From contig CAJNOP010000013.1 in NCBI GenBank assembly GCA_905250075.1, forward strand, positions 1,346,188 through 1,410,187: DNA of 64,000 nucleotides, written 5' to 3'. The position numbers were made by a program, and so were the translations under genes. This stretch comes from Rotaria sp. Silwood1. Taxonomy: Eukaryota > Rotifera > Eurotatoria > Philodinida > Philodinidae. The notes under the pieces are model-generated. The model made no database searches, had not been told where the DNA came from, and saw nothing but the letters and a program-made list of their open reading frames with translations. Below, piece by piece: positions 38,269 through 50,059 of this stretch. Numbering within the stretch: the stretch's first letter is position 1; every line of letters starts with the position of its first letter.

Positions 38269-41268
38269 ATGACTCTTTCATGCTCAACATTCGTTCTCTA
38301 TTTTTACTTTTCATATTTATTATCCTACTTTTTAGTTGCTCAACAATATTCAAGTGAGAAATTTAAATGTAAAAATTATTTTTTTGATTTAAATTTATAA
38401 TTTCTTTAAAAGAATCACCTCGTCTATGTGTCTCTGATAATAATCCATCCCAGTATTATCCATGTGTCCTTAATCATATTGGTCTTAATAGTTGGTCTCT
38501 ATATCAATGTCCAGATCAATTAATATTTGATGAAACATCACAAAAATGTTTAAGAAAAATTCCTATGAGCAACACTTTCGATCAAATTGCTTCATTATCA
38601 TCAATAGATGATTTACTATTTCAAAAAATTACAAATTACATTTTATCTAAACCAAGCTTTGTAGAAGAACAACAAACAACTACAATGAAACCATTTTCGA
38701 TTGAAAAAAATTTCAATGAAGTAAATAGTTAATCAAATTAACAAATATTCATATCGTTTTCTGTTTGAATAGCATGTCGCACATGAAGAAGGTGGTGTTT
38801 TCTGGGCAAATGGTTATCCGCTTATGAAATTAAATGATGAATCAATTTTTGAAGAAAAACCATCAATCAACTCAAAATTAAATGATTTCTCTTTTAAACA
38901 TCCTTATCCTACACCTGTTAGTGAAGGTAAATATGATTTATCCTTAACTAGAAATGTTCGATCGTCTTCCTCACCTACATCTAAGCAACGAGGCATCACA
39001 GACTAAATCATAGGAACATCACAGTCTGTATACGATTATAATATATGTACTAATTTTTTATGGTATTTTTTGGAAGATTCAGGAAAAGGATGGTGAGAAA
39101 ATACGTTCTAAGATAGAGAGAACCAAATAGTTTGCCCATGGTTAGCAAGAACAGCTGGTTTTTTTTCTATTATAGATGAACTGAAATACAAGAAAATTTG
39201 TTATTTTACTAACTGGTCTCAATATCGAGCTGTTCCGGCTAAATTTGAACCTGAACATATTAATCCATTTCTTTGTACACATATTATTTATGCTTTTGCT
39301 TATATAAACAATGAAACATTTTTAATACAAACAGTAGAAGAAAATGATGAAGGTTTGCTTGTAATATGCTGATACGACAAATTTTTTTTACTCATTAAAA
39401 CTAGATCTCTATCGACGTATAAATGCACTTAAACAACGTAATCCAAAATTAAAAACATTACTAGGTGTCGGTGGATGGAATATGCAATCACATGCATTTT
39501 CAATCATGGTTCATGATGATGAAAAACGACGAACTTTTATCTTTGATACGATTAAGTAAATCATTTGTTGAAGGACATAGACATTAGTTCGAACACTCTT
39601 TTTATTCATAGTTTTCTTCATAAACATAATTTTGATGGTTTGGAAGCTGATTGGGAATATCCAGGTATACGTGGTGGACAACCAGATGATAAATATTATT
39701 TAACATTATTTTTTCAAGTTAGAAATTTATTTGAAACTCAAATAATTATGATATACATTTATATATTCATAGGAATTTAAAGAAGCTGCAATGGCACAAT
39801 CGATTGTTACAGGGCAACCACGATTATTAATAGCAGCAGCCGTAGCTGCTAATCAAGAAATTGTTTCGAATGGTTATGAAATCGATAAAATTGCAAAGTA
39901 AAAAATTTTTTAAATTTTACTTGTTTAATCCTAGTTTTTTTTTCTATATTCAGAATTTTAGATTTTATTAATATTATGACATAGTAAGTTAAAAAATATA
40001 TATAGAATAACCTACAAGTAGCTTTACGCTAACATATTTGAATATCTTCATTCTATTTCACTCTATAGGGCTAACATTTTTTCCATAAGAACTTTCAGAT
40101 CTTACAGGTCATAACGGATATAGTTTTTCGAAAGTTTCATAAAACCAAGCACTAGTAAGAATAGCCAACGCAACGTTCTCTTTCAATTCATTGTACATTA
40201 GTCAGACGAAGTTTCGTAACCGGGAGAAACAAGAACGGAACACATGATCGAGTATAGTCTTCGCAGGACGAATGTTTGCATATAGGAATCTGTTAGGACA
40301 ATCTTCAACATTATCGAAGTTCAAAAGTTATTATTGAAACCAATGATGATACTTCAAAGCAATATTTATAAAATTTGTTCATATGAAAACAAAAAAAAGA
40401 ACTTTGAACTCTTCTCTATCACAGAGAAGTAATTAGTTCCATAGAATGAAGACATTCAGTATTTTTTTTTATGGTAAAGTTACTTATAGACCACCCTATA
40501 GGTAGCAAAATTTATAAATAAAAAGAGATTACTTTAGTGATTTTCATGGAGCATGGCAAAATCATACAGGATTGAATGCTCCATTATATAGACGTTTTGG
40601 TGAAACTGAAACAGAAGCAATGATGAATCAAGTAAATTAGAAATTTATCTTGTTTGTTTGCGTTGATAATATTAATATTTTGAAGGATTTTGGCATGACA
40701 CTTTGGCTAAAGAATGGAGCACCGGCTCATAAACTTATTCTTGGTATTCCATTATTTGCTCGAACGTTTTTATTAGCACGAAGAGATGAACATGAACTTC
40801 GTTCGCCAACAATTGGTAACGGTACAGAAGGTCCATTTACACGTAGTGCTGGGTTTTTATCCTATTTTGAAGTAAATTTATCTTATAAACTTAATTTTGT
40901 ATGATTTGATATTGTTTTATATGTAAAGGTTTGTCTACTACAAACAGATTCTCAATGGAAGATACGTTCAGTACCAGATGGATCAGAATCTGGTTATATG
41001 TTTAAAGATCGTGATTGGATTTCATATGACACAATTGAAAATATACAAAAACGAGCAGCTTACGTTGTTGCTAATAATTTTGGAGGATTATTTGTTTGGT
41101 CACGTATGTCGTTTTTCTTGAGAATGAAAATTGTATTTAATTCTTTCTTTATTTTTTTTTTTAGTTGATATGGATGATTTTAATGGAGCATTTTGTAATA
41201 ATGGTACATATCCATTTATAAAAAATTCTTTATCACTTTTACCAACAGATATGCCATCATATATCTAA
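38269..41268 (+). CDS. Secreted GH18 chitinase with N-terminal chitin-binding region
   Basis: Twelve exons: 38269-38353, 38413-38720, 38773-38926, 39176-39352, 39405-39555, 39612-39717, 39773-39897, 39954-39983, 40538-40631, 40686-40871, 40929-41103, 41165-41268; 564 aa. Signal peptide ([18 protein letters not shown]). A CBM14-like segment at about 32-75 (RLCVSDN...[16 protein letters not shown]) has four Cys rather than six. GH18 barrel from about 187: [77 protein letters not shown]. In the DxxDxDxE motif D300, D305 and E307 are present and the middle Asp is Glu303, so it may still cut chitin. It shares several intron positions and phases with the divergent neighbour (paralogues) but lacks the C-terminal CBM14 pair. 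Intron 8 is 554 nt. Confidence 0.93.
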
Positions 41269-41657
41269 AAATTTGTGACATATATCATTGACTTATAGAC
41301 ATGAATAAAATGAAAGTATTTTATTATTATTTTGACGAATTTTCAATTAATCGAATTTATAAGATAAAGTTATTTGAATCACTAAATAAAAGCATTAAGA
41401 ATAAATTAATCTTTGTATGATCAATGGCATATTCGAATATCATCATGAACTAAAAAGAAACGAAGACATTGAACACATTCATATACATATAATTCAGACT
41501 ATGTTAAAATTATTGGAAATAAAGATTCAAGTGAAAAGTACCACTGCTAACTTGAAAATTGCCTTCCGATTTCAATAATTTTTTTTGTATATAAATGCGA
41601 CATAGTGTTATAATAAAATACATAAAAGTATTTTGATTTCTATTGAGATTTCATGGA
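41269..41657. other. 3' flank of the GH18 gene
   Basis: AATAAA at 41304-41309 and again at 41385-41390 are candidate poly(A) signals. Nothing else seen. Confidence 0.4.
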
Positions 41658-42025
41658 GTTATCGAATTTTTTTTTCGAAAAGTCCCAGGTTTTCAGGAAA
41701 CTCGTATTTTCAAATTGTAGTTTGGAACTTTGCCCATATAGAAGACTCAACTACACTAGCTTCCCATAAAAAAAATTCAGAAATTTCGAACAATCTCATC
41801 GAGATATGAAGCTTTTAAAAGAATACACGTTGTATACACTGTCCAAAGAAAAGAATCTATATCTTGACAGTCTCATATCACAAAAAGACTTTGTTCAGAG
41901 TCTCTGAATCTTTTTATGAAAGTTTGATTAGTTAAGGTCTGTATATGACCAAAGTTACCGATAGAAATTCGAAAATACGAATCTTCCGAAAACTTGAGAC
42001 ATTCACAAAAAAAAATCGATATCTT
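41658..42025. repeat. Foldback (MITE-like) element
   Basis: Left arm ATCGAATTTTTTTTTCG...CAGGTTTTCAGGAAACTCGTATTTTC pairs with the inverse of GAAAATACGAATCTTCCGAAAACTTG...AAAAATCGATATCTT at the right, about 90 nt per arm with about 85% identity by eye, around a loop of about 180 nt. No coding capacity. Confidence 0.7.
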
Positions 42026-42567
42026 AATCCAACCTCAATAGGAATCAAAGTTCTTTTAGAGTTTTTATTAGAACACTATGTTGTATCTATAGGTAAAAAA
42101 ATCATTGACATCTGAAGAGAGCAGCTGAAGAGGTTCTCTTGTGAAAATTTTTTTATTTCCTTGTTCAAAAACGTCCTTAAAATCTACCAAAAAACTTATC
42201 CTCTAACGCATCTGACTTTGATAGAAATCCCCAATTCAAATTATTTAACAATCAGGAGACTTGAAACAGTGTCATACAAGATTCAATTGAGTATAGTTTC
42301 AAAAGTGGACGCATAAAATTTTAGTTCAGGCACTCAAAACACAAAATTCAATTTGATGTTTAGATCCCATACATATTTCAAATGTTTTTATTTATCTACT
42401 TGTATGAAATCTAGCGTCATCTATCCGCAATGATCGATAAAGTCCATTAATTATTCAATCCTATTCTATTCTCCAACAAGAGACCATTTTCCATATTTCG
42501 TAAGTTTTCACAAATAAAAAAAACTATTTTTAAGTACGTTTTATTGTAAAAAAAAAACAAACTTATC

Positions 42568-44007
42568 ATGTCTTCAGACATTCCTGGTTTTTATTTTGAT
42601 GCAGTTCAACAACGTTATTATCGTATATTACCTCAATCATCAAATGTTGTTCCTAGTGCTCGTCTTATCAATGATCGAGCTCGACAAGAACAACTTATTT
42701 CTAAACAAGTTGATTTATTAAAATCTTCTTCAAAAAAAACTTCTCAACGACTTAAAGAAAAAAAACGTTTAAATAAATCTCGCTTATCTTTACTTCGTCA
42801 ACGAGAATATGGTCAAACATCGAATCGTAAGATTAACATAAATCAACCAAAAAAAAAAAAAAAGAACTTCATTTTATTCTATTTAGAAACTTGTCATAGT
42901 AATATTCGTTCAAATTTTATCGAAAATCTTCCATCAACATGTTTTCTTGATAATTCTTTATCATTTGCACTTTCAATTCATTCACAAACTAATACCAATT
43001 ATGATATGACAATAACATCAACTGGTCAATGTATTCAATTAATTGATTATAAATTATATTTAAATCTTTTAGAATATCCAAAGTATTCATATCAATTACA
43101 ACCAAATTCAATTGATGGTTATCGTTCATCATATTTCATTGATTCATCTTCATCTTTAATGTCAACAACATTATTAAATGATGAAAATCATGTTATTATT
43201 CGTTTTCTTCAATTTTCATCTATAACATCTGATCATTCATTACAAATGTTATCAAATAATTCATTAGCATCAAAATATTATTATGAAGAAAAATGTCAAA
43301 CTATAGAATTATCATCATCAATAATTAATCATACATCACCATTAATGATAAAATGTTCTGGTCCATGTTGTTATTCAAAATCATTTGATAATTTTGCATT
43401 TAATATTAATAATTATTTATATATCTATGATCTTCAAACATTTCAAAAAATTTTATCATTTCGTGTACCAATACGTCGTATTACATTAAATGATATGAAA
43501 TTTTCTAATGATAATTCAAATATAATTTATACAACAAATGGACATTTATTTCAACAATGGGATATTCGACAATCAAATCGTTTATGTTCATTAAGAATTC
43601 CAATATTATGTTCAACAATTAAATGTTTACAAACAAAATTTAATTGTATATTAACAAGTTCATTTGATGAACGAATTAATCTTATTGATTTACGTATGCC
43701 AACAAAACCTTTACTTGTTTATGATATGTCAACATCATCATCATCAAATAATCCTCATTTTTCATTTTCAATTGATACTAATACAGAAAATTTTATTGCT
43801 GCTTGTTCACAATATCATATTTTAAATATATGGGATTTAAAATCTAGTCAATTATTAAATCGTTTACAATGTCCTATACCAGAACGTTTTGTACATACGT
43901 TAACAAAATGTTCCATAGCTTGTGCTGATAAAATACCAATATTAGGAATTTATCATCCAGAATATTGTCGTATAACTGGAATGATGAATAAAAACATATT
44001 TTGTTGA
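42568..44007 (+). CDS. DCAF4: DCAF4-like WD40 protein (CUL4-DDB1 ligase adaptor)
   Basis: Two exons, 42568-42826 and 42887-44007; 459 aa. The N-terminus DIPGFYFDAVQQRYYRILP matches the DCAF4 hallmark (LPGFYFDP..RYFRLLPGH), followed by a Lys/Arg-rich helix (SQRLKEKKRLNKSRL). The remainder is a degenerate beta-propeller with WD-type repeat ends QQWDIRQSNR, NLIDLRMPTK and LNIWDLKSSQ. Family members serve as substrate receptors of the CUL4-DDB1 ubiquitin ligase through WDxR-type motifs; WDIR is present here. The intron is A-rich and stop-free, but spliced joining (C|AA) is favoured by donor GTAAGA and acceptor TTTAG. An AATAAA (43987-43992) lies inside the last codons. The eIF3f start is 36 nt after the stop. 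Confidence 0.85.
   Translation: MSSDIPGFYFDAVQQRYYRILPQSSNVVPSARLINDRARQEQLISKQVDLLKSSSKKTSQRLKEKKRLNKSRLSLLRQREYGQTSNRKININQPKKKKKNFILFYLETCHSNIRSNFIENLPSTCFLDNSLSFALSIHSQTNTNYDMTITSTGQCIQLIDYKLYLNLLEYPKYSYQLQPNSIDGYRSSYFIDSSSSLMSTTLLNDENHVIIRFLQFSSITSDHSLQMLSNNSLASKYYYEEKCQTIELSSSIINHTSPLMIKCSGPCCYSKSFDNFAFNINNYLYIYDLQTFQKILSFRVPIRRITLNDMKFSNDNSNIIYTTNGHLFQQWDIRQSNRLCSLRIPILCSTIKCLQTKFNCILTSSFDERINLIDLRMPTKPLLVYDMSTSSSSNNPHFSFSIDTNTENFIAACSQYHILNIWDLKSSQLLNRLQCPIPERFVHTLTKCSIACADKIPILGIYHPEYCRITGMMNKNIFC
43987..43992 (+). terminator. Poly(A) signal overlapping the end of the DCAF4-like CDS
   Basis: AATAAA 13 nt before the stop codon. Cleavage 10-30 nt later would fall in the 36-nt gap before eIF3f. 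Confidence 0.55.
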
Positions 44008-44043
44008 ATTTATTTTTCAGTTAATGTTTATATTTTTTTTTAG
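44008..44043 (+). promoter_or_regulatory. 36-nt intercistronic spacer with candidate trans-splice acceptor
   Basis: T-rich spacer containing TTTTTCAG and ending TTTTTTTTTAG directly against the eIF3f ATG. There is no room for an independent promoter. Consistent with a two-gene operon resolved by spliced-leader trans-splicing. Confidence 0.6.
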
Positions 44044-46093
44044 ATGGCATTAACATTGTCTAGTAATAATTTTGAAGTGAACATCCATCCCGTGGCTTTA
44101 TTCAACATTGTTCATGCCTATGAACGTCGAAGTGAAAAATTTGATACCATTCTTGGAACTTTATTAGGTAAATAAAATGAAATTTGAAATAAAAATCAAT
44201 TATTTAATTTTATTCTTTTTCAATTAGGTACACGTACAGCTGATTCAATCGAAGTTGTTGACAGTTTTGTTGTACCACATTCGACACATAGCGATGTAAA
44301 TAAGTTTATTTTTAAATAAAAGAATCTTTGAAAGTCGTACTATAAATACTGAGATCCTCGAATATAAATTGCAAACATAGATCATTTTAGTTTCATGAAG
44401 TTATTCTCCTTTTTGATGAAAATTCTCGAAATTAGAGCTCGTCAGATCTAGTAGTTTTGAAGCCGACAGACTCTATCTAAAACAGAATTTTCTATTGTGC
44501 GTATGAAAATACTCTTCAAGAGTTACCATAAAAAAAAAGTCTATTTTCGTCAGAAAAATCGAAATTGAGATAGCCCAATGTTTACTCTTTCATAAACGAT
44601 ATGTTTGTTCATTCATTCTAGAATTATTGAAGAAGTTTCATTGCAAACAAATACTTTTTTTTTCTGTTTAAAAGATCAGGTGAAGTGACAATACCTATTT
44701 TCTCTAAATAAAAAATAAGAACTTAAAAAAAACGATACTGCACTCTGATACATTCTTTTAAATAAAATAGAATGAGAACCTACAGAAAACTTTTGAATTG
44801 CAAAATGAACTATTTTTGACCCTTATATATTGAATATCTTTCAAAAATATTATAGGGCTAAAAGTTTCATGCAGCTTGAATGCATTTCACCTAAGATCGA
44901 TTCGTGAGGAGGGTTTTAAGTTTTAAACAGAAAAAACGATACTCAAGCAATATTATTTCAAATCTAATGAAAAAAAATAATAAAATCATTGTCATGTATA
45001 GTAATTCATTTTTGAAACGTTGCATTCATTTGTTACTTTTTACAAAAAGAAATACAAAATTTATATTTAAATCTTTCCATTTAAATTGAAAAATAAAAAA
45101 CTAGGATAATGTTTAAAAAAAAATTTATTTAGGCTCTTTATAATGTCGATTATGCATCAACAATGGCAAGTTTTTATCGAAAAGTAAATTCAAGCCAAAC
45201 AACTGTCGGATGGTAAATTATAATTTTATGTAGTTTCTTTTAATATTTTTTTTTGTTTTTGAAAACAATTCAGGTATTCAACAGGTTCCGATATGATATC
45301 AGGTGCAAATTTAATTCATGAATTTTATACACATGAAACACGCAATCCAGTTTATATACTTGTTGATACAAGTTTAAAAAATGATTCAAGTTTTCAAATC
45401 AAAGCATATATAGGGTATATTAATCAAAACAGTTAAAAAATATAATTATTATTCTTTGATTTTACAGAGTTCCTTTTGGAGTTAAAGATAAGGATAAATT
45501 AAAATCACATGGAACTATATTTACACCCATACCTGTTCGTATTGTTACTTATGATGAAGAAAAAGCAGCAAGTAAAAACAGAGCAAATTCAAATTTTTTC
45601 ATATTTATAAAAAAAAAAATTTTTTTCTTTTCTTTAGTCGATCTATTTCAAAGCGGAAAATTTAGTAAAAATTTTCAAGTTAAACCACCTGGTGAACTTG
45701 ATCAAGTTCAAGTTGCTTTGGATAAACTTTTATTTATGCTTAAACATTTGACAGCATATGTTGATGATATCATAGTTTGTATTTTCTTATTATTCAAGAA
45801 TAGTAAATCGACTTTTTTTTTTTTTCTATTAAAATATAGTCAGGTAAAAAACCATCGGATCCAAAAATTGGTCGTATGTTAATGAATTTAATAAATACAG
45901 TACCACGGGTTGATGCTAAAGATCTTGAAAACATGGTTAATACAAGCATGAATGTATGATAAATGATTTTGTTTTTTTTTGTATTTTATAAAGGGAAGTT
46001 TATTTTTCTTTCTAGGATCTTCTTATGATTCAATATCTTTCACAAGCAGTTAAGGCACAATTAGTACTCAATGAAAAATTAACATCAACATAA
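44044..46093 (+). CDS. EIF3F: Eukaryotic translation initiation factor 3 subunit F
   Basis: Eight exons: 44044-44167, 44228-44295, 45133-45212, 45274-45414, 45468-45571, 45638-45774, 45840-45953, 46016-46093; 281 aa. Human eIF3f is 357 aa; the missing part is its Ala/Pro-rich N-terminal extension. MPN- domain signatures: VNIHPVALFNIVHAYERR, ILGTLLGT, TVGWYSTGSDMISGANLIHEFY and NPVYILVDTSL. The JAMM metal ligands are incomplete, as usual for eIF3f. The C-terminal helical region ends NDLLMIQYLSQAVKAQLVLNEKL, close to the human sequence. It is part of the eIF3 complex on the 40S ribosome. Intron 2 is long (837 nt); the others are 52-65 nt. AATAAA overlaps the stop (46093-46098). It lies directly behind the DCAF4-like gene. 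Confidence 0.96.
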
Positions 46094-46098
46094 ATAAA
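46093..46098 (+). terminator. Poly(A) signal of EIF3F
   Basis: AATAAA beginning on the last base of the TAA stop codon. Confidence 0.6.
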
Positions 46099-49000
46099 GT
46101 GTTGTTTTTCTTTATTCATGAAAATAAACGGAAAAAAAAAGAAAATAACGAAATCAAAGATGATTTCATATTCATACATATACTTTTGTTTCAAGAAATT
46201 ATTTGTTTCATTTTCTTTTCACTGGATTGCATGTTTTCATCTCGTCAAGCAAATCGCTTTATTCAAGACGTTTGATAATGCTTGTGCTGACGATATAAAA
46301 TTTTTGTTATCATAGGAAAAAGAGAAATAAGGTACATATTAGATTTGTTCAAGTGAATAAAAGACTTGACATAATGTAAAAATTATGAGTATTATCTAAA
46401 CTATTCTTACGAAAGTATTTTATGGAAATCAAGTGTTTGAAATATTACAAAAGCTTGCTTGTGTAAATTGATTAGAGTCCTACGGGACAGCACTCGGGAT
46501 TATTCCGAATTCTTTTAATCCTTATATCAAAATATGTCGTACACTTTAACTTTCTTTGTTTCTAGCAAATACCTTAATATTCAAATAAATAACACAACAA
46601 AGAATTGAACGGCCACTTAAGTAAAGTCTGAGTGAAAAAAGTTGTGAACTATGCGAGCACGAAAAATTTCAGAATTCGATCCGATACAACATCTAATACT
46701 TCTAAAGCTTACGTTTATTAATATTAGAATAATACTGATCTCGAATTAGAATTCTTCATGCTTAAAAAGCCTTTCACCAGTTTTTCCAAAAAGATATGAG
46801 AAAATAATGAAAGATGAAATATTAATATTGAAGCAAAAATTGATCTTGGTTTCGAATTTTTCATGCTAGATTACTCTTGGTACAGATTTTCAATGAGTAA
46901 TAGAAGCTTTTCATATCGGATAGAGCGTATTTTATGTTTTGTTCGCTTTAGAATAGGCAAAGAAGGACAAACGCATTTAAAAATATTTATGGCTTTAGAA
47001 CCTCTTCTTTCAGAGAAAACGAATGTATTTTGTGGAACTCACATATATTTTCGAAGAAACTAGTAAGTGGAAGTTTCAAATCGAAGTTTTTCGACTACCT
47101 ACATGCCTCATATCAGTTACGAACCATAGCCGCAACGGCTCCTTATTTTAGTAATCGAGAAAAACAGACATCAGCTTTTCTAGAATTCTTCTTTTCAGAA
47201 TCGATTAAATTATAATTTTGAAAAATGATGAATATTATTGTTTGTGAGTTGATTAATATATATATATAATAGATCGTAAGATGGATGTAAGGGTGTGCAT
47301 TGAGATGTGAATGGGAGCCTTAGTCTTCTCGTTAACCCAATTGTCACATCCTATATCCACACCAAATACAATATATGCACAATTAAAACATCTGAAAATA
47401 ACTAATTTTACATTAATTGTAATCAATCGAACAAGAGAATGGATGGAAAAATATCCAAGAGAAAGATATCGAAAGAAAAACTGTCCAACCATATCTCGAA
47501 GGAAAAATATAGAAACGAAAAAAGACAAAAAAAAACATCAAAACGTTGAAATATCGAAAACTATAATAGTGATAGGTTGCCAGATTCCAATCTTTAAAAC
47601 ATTCTTCGTTTCGTTGGCTAATACTTATGTTACTGTTCATCTCTTTCAATACAATATCTATATATATAGTAGAGTGAATTACATCTTATTACTATTAACG
47701 TCCTTTCCATTGATATGTCTACATTATTGCATGTTTGATTTGTTTGTAAATTAAAGTTCATTAACAACCAACGAAATGAATTCTATGAACTTATTTAAGT
47801 AAAAACGATAATAATAAATTGTTTTTTTGATTTTTTGACATATGATTAGGGTAACATTAGGATAGTTATTTTCATTTATTGCTTAGACATTTGATTAATT
47901 TATTTATAATGTCAATCATAATATGAATAATCGTTCGCTCGTAGTTTTGTATTTAATAAATCTTTTTATAATTGGTCAAGATGCAAATGCTAGTCACTTT
48001 TTATTGTCATAACATTTTTCTTTCGACATTTTACTTTTCGAGGTTATTTTTTTCGAAATCCAAACATTCAACATGTCTCATTTTTGTCTTTTTCCATCAT
48101 ACTGAAAAAAAAGAAATTTAAACTGAAATTAAAATTTTATTATAATTGCCTTAAACAACAATAGAAATATTTTTTATACGACAAGATAAAACTAGTGAAA
48201 AGCAATGAAAACAATCTGATCTTTTCATCTTTATTTTATCGAATTTGTGTAGTGAAAATGATTTCGAAATAATCAAATAGTTCTAAGAAAGCAATTAGGA
48301 AGTTGCACAATATTTCTACTTTCAATAAATTTATCATTTACTATGTCAGCAAAACAATATCATTAAAATGATGATAGAATATATTTTGACAGAAGAAATA
48401 TCATGATCTTAAGTTTCCAATGAAACGTGAAAATTTCAAAAGCGATCATAGTCGCTAAAAATTTTCAGACACTCATGTTGACTTGCAAAATATTTTTCAA
48501 CTCATCGTATTTTATGCACGAGGAGGATGCAAGTTAATACAAATAGTTTTCATTGTTGCGCATAACTGCAAGAAAACAGGATGCGTATACACGTGCATGA
48601 AAGTAAAATTTTTAAGATTTCAAACAGAACATGCACGACAATGCATGATTCTTATTATTACAAATAATAGCATGTAACACTCTGGCGTGTTTGTAAACGA
48701 TATGTGTCTTGCATGTAAATACCAACGTGATATTGGTATGTACCTGCGCAAGATGAATAGAATTTTGTTAAGTGCTGCTTGTCAATATAAGAAGATCGTA
48801 AATACGGAGATTATTACCCAAGTGATTCTGTATCAGCATGCAAATTTATGCCATTTTATAGTGTGCATGTTGCTTCACGCAGAGATATACATTTATTGTT
48901 CTTCGTTGAGTTATTCATTTCTCATTAAGTGAAATAGCCTCATATTTATGTGACAAATCCTCAAGCTTATAAAAATACGTATATGTACATGAATCATTAT

Positions 49001-49690
49001 AATACATCATACGTAAGAACGCGTCACAGAGTAAAATATATTTTCATCTACATGTATGAAACTTTGCATATGTGTACCTCTAATATTTTCATCACATGCG
49101 AGAGCGTAAGAATGTTTTTGGAGAGAACCCACACGTATTCACGGAAGGCAACTGTACAATGGTGAAAAAACTGCAGACTACAATCGTTACTCATTCTCAA
49201 GTTACCTAAACAATAGATTTGGATGTCTTCACTGCTCAAATTTGTTATCAATAACAAGATGATGAAATCATTATTGCAAATAGGAAGGGATGGACATGAT
49301 TTTTATGAATATTTTTTTTCGACTTTTACATAGCCCTGGGTCTGCATTGACGTAAGCAAGATCAAGTATTTTCATTTCTTTTTGCTTGAACTTGATTTCG
49401 CTTGTAATAAATTAGAGTCAATGTTCCTAATTAGGACAACTTTTTGGGAGCTGTGAAAATTCTATTTTACCTAAGGTTAGGTGTGAGTTTGCTCTTCATC
49501 TACATCCATCCCCACACTCGACATGATTTTTATCGACTATTATTTGCAGTAGAATTATCTTTTCATTGTTCTCTTGTGTCAATATCACCATCATAAAGTA
49601 AGTAGACAATAAACATGCAAATGTTATCTCTGAGTGACAATGCAATATTTTTTATAAATATCTTAATTTTTCAAGGTAAAGAAAGATTGC
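46099..49690. other. Gene-free stretch with decayed repeats
   Basis: No intact gene. 46990-47110 belongs to a dispersed repeat also seen near 54.5 and 57.8 kb. 48480-49160 is less AT-rich and unusually rich in GCATG/TGCAT/ACGT words; its overlapping ORFs have no domain. Confidence 0.4.
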
Positions 49691-49698
49691 ATTGTAAA

Positions 49699-49915
49699 AA
49701 TGAATTCTCAGATTGTAAAAATAAAATCTACAAGGCGAACAGTGACTTCATTGATCAGCAATAATAATCTAGCTCCGATGGGCTACTGGACTATTCATGG
49801 TTTGGGTCGACCCATTCGTTCTGCTCTATATTAAACAAAAACTTGATTTACACACAAAAAGATATCAAGAGGATGATGCTGGTGTCTTCAGTCGAGAAAA
49901 CAGAATTTGTTTTTA
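49699..49915 (+). pseudogene. Glutathione S-transferase N-terminal relic
   Basis: One frame reads NLAPMGYWTIHGLGRPIRSALY then stop, TKT, stop, F. This resembles the start of mu/sigma-class GSTs (LGYW-x-I-x-GL-x-x-x-IR-x-x-L-x-YT). After a frame change the match resumes with RYQEDDAGVFSREN, like the following GST segment (RYQ..DAP.YSRE.W). Two in-frame stops, a frameshift and no visible C-terminal helical domain show it is dead. An intact parent gene is not in this window. Confidence 0.5.
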
Positions 49916-50059
49916 AGAAAGCGACACAGTGCTATTTGACAATGCATCAACAGAAACATCGGAATGTGTCGTTAAATGAAGAACATCCGAAATAACATCG
50001 TCTTTATTCGGCATTTGTCTACTGACGAAAAAAATTAGGACAGCGAAACACAACACTAC

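Noticed and set aside
44296..45132. ORF inside EIF3F intron 2
   Set aside because: 61-codon Lys/Phe-rich frame without features; conserved EIF3F exons join cleanly across it.
47311..47754. 147-codon ORF with overlapping antisense ORFs
   Set aside because: No domain, biased to A-rich codons, with ORFs on the opposite strand over the same DNA.
48483..49257. Chain of Cys-containing ORFs
   Set aside because: Considered as an exon chain, but no splice sites joined them in frame and no domain emerged; kept only as a composition finding.
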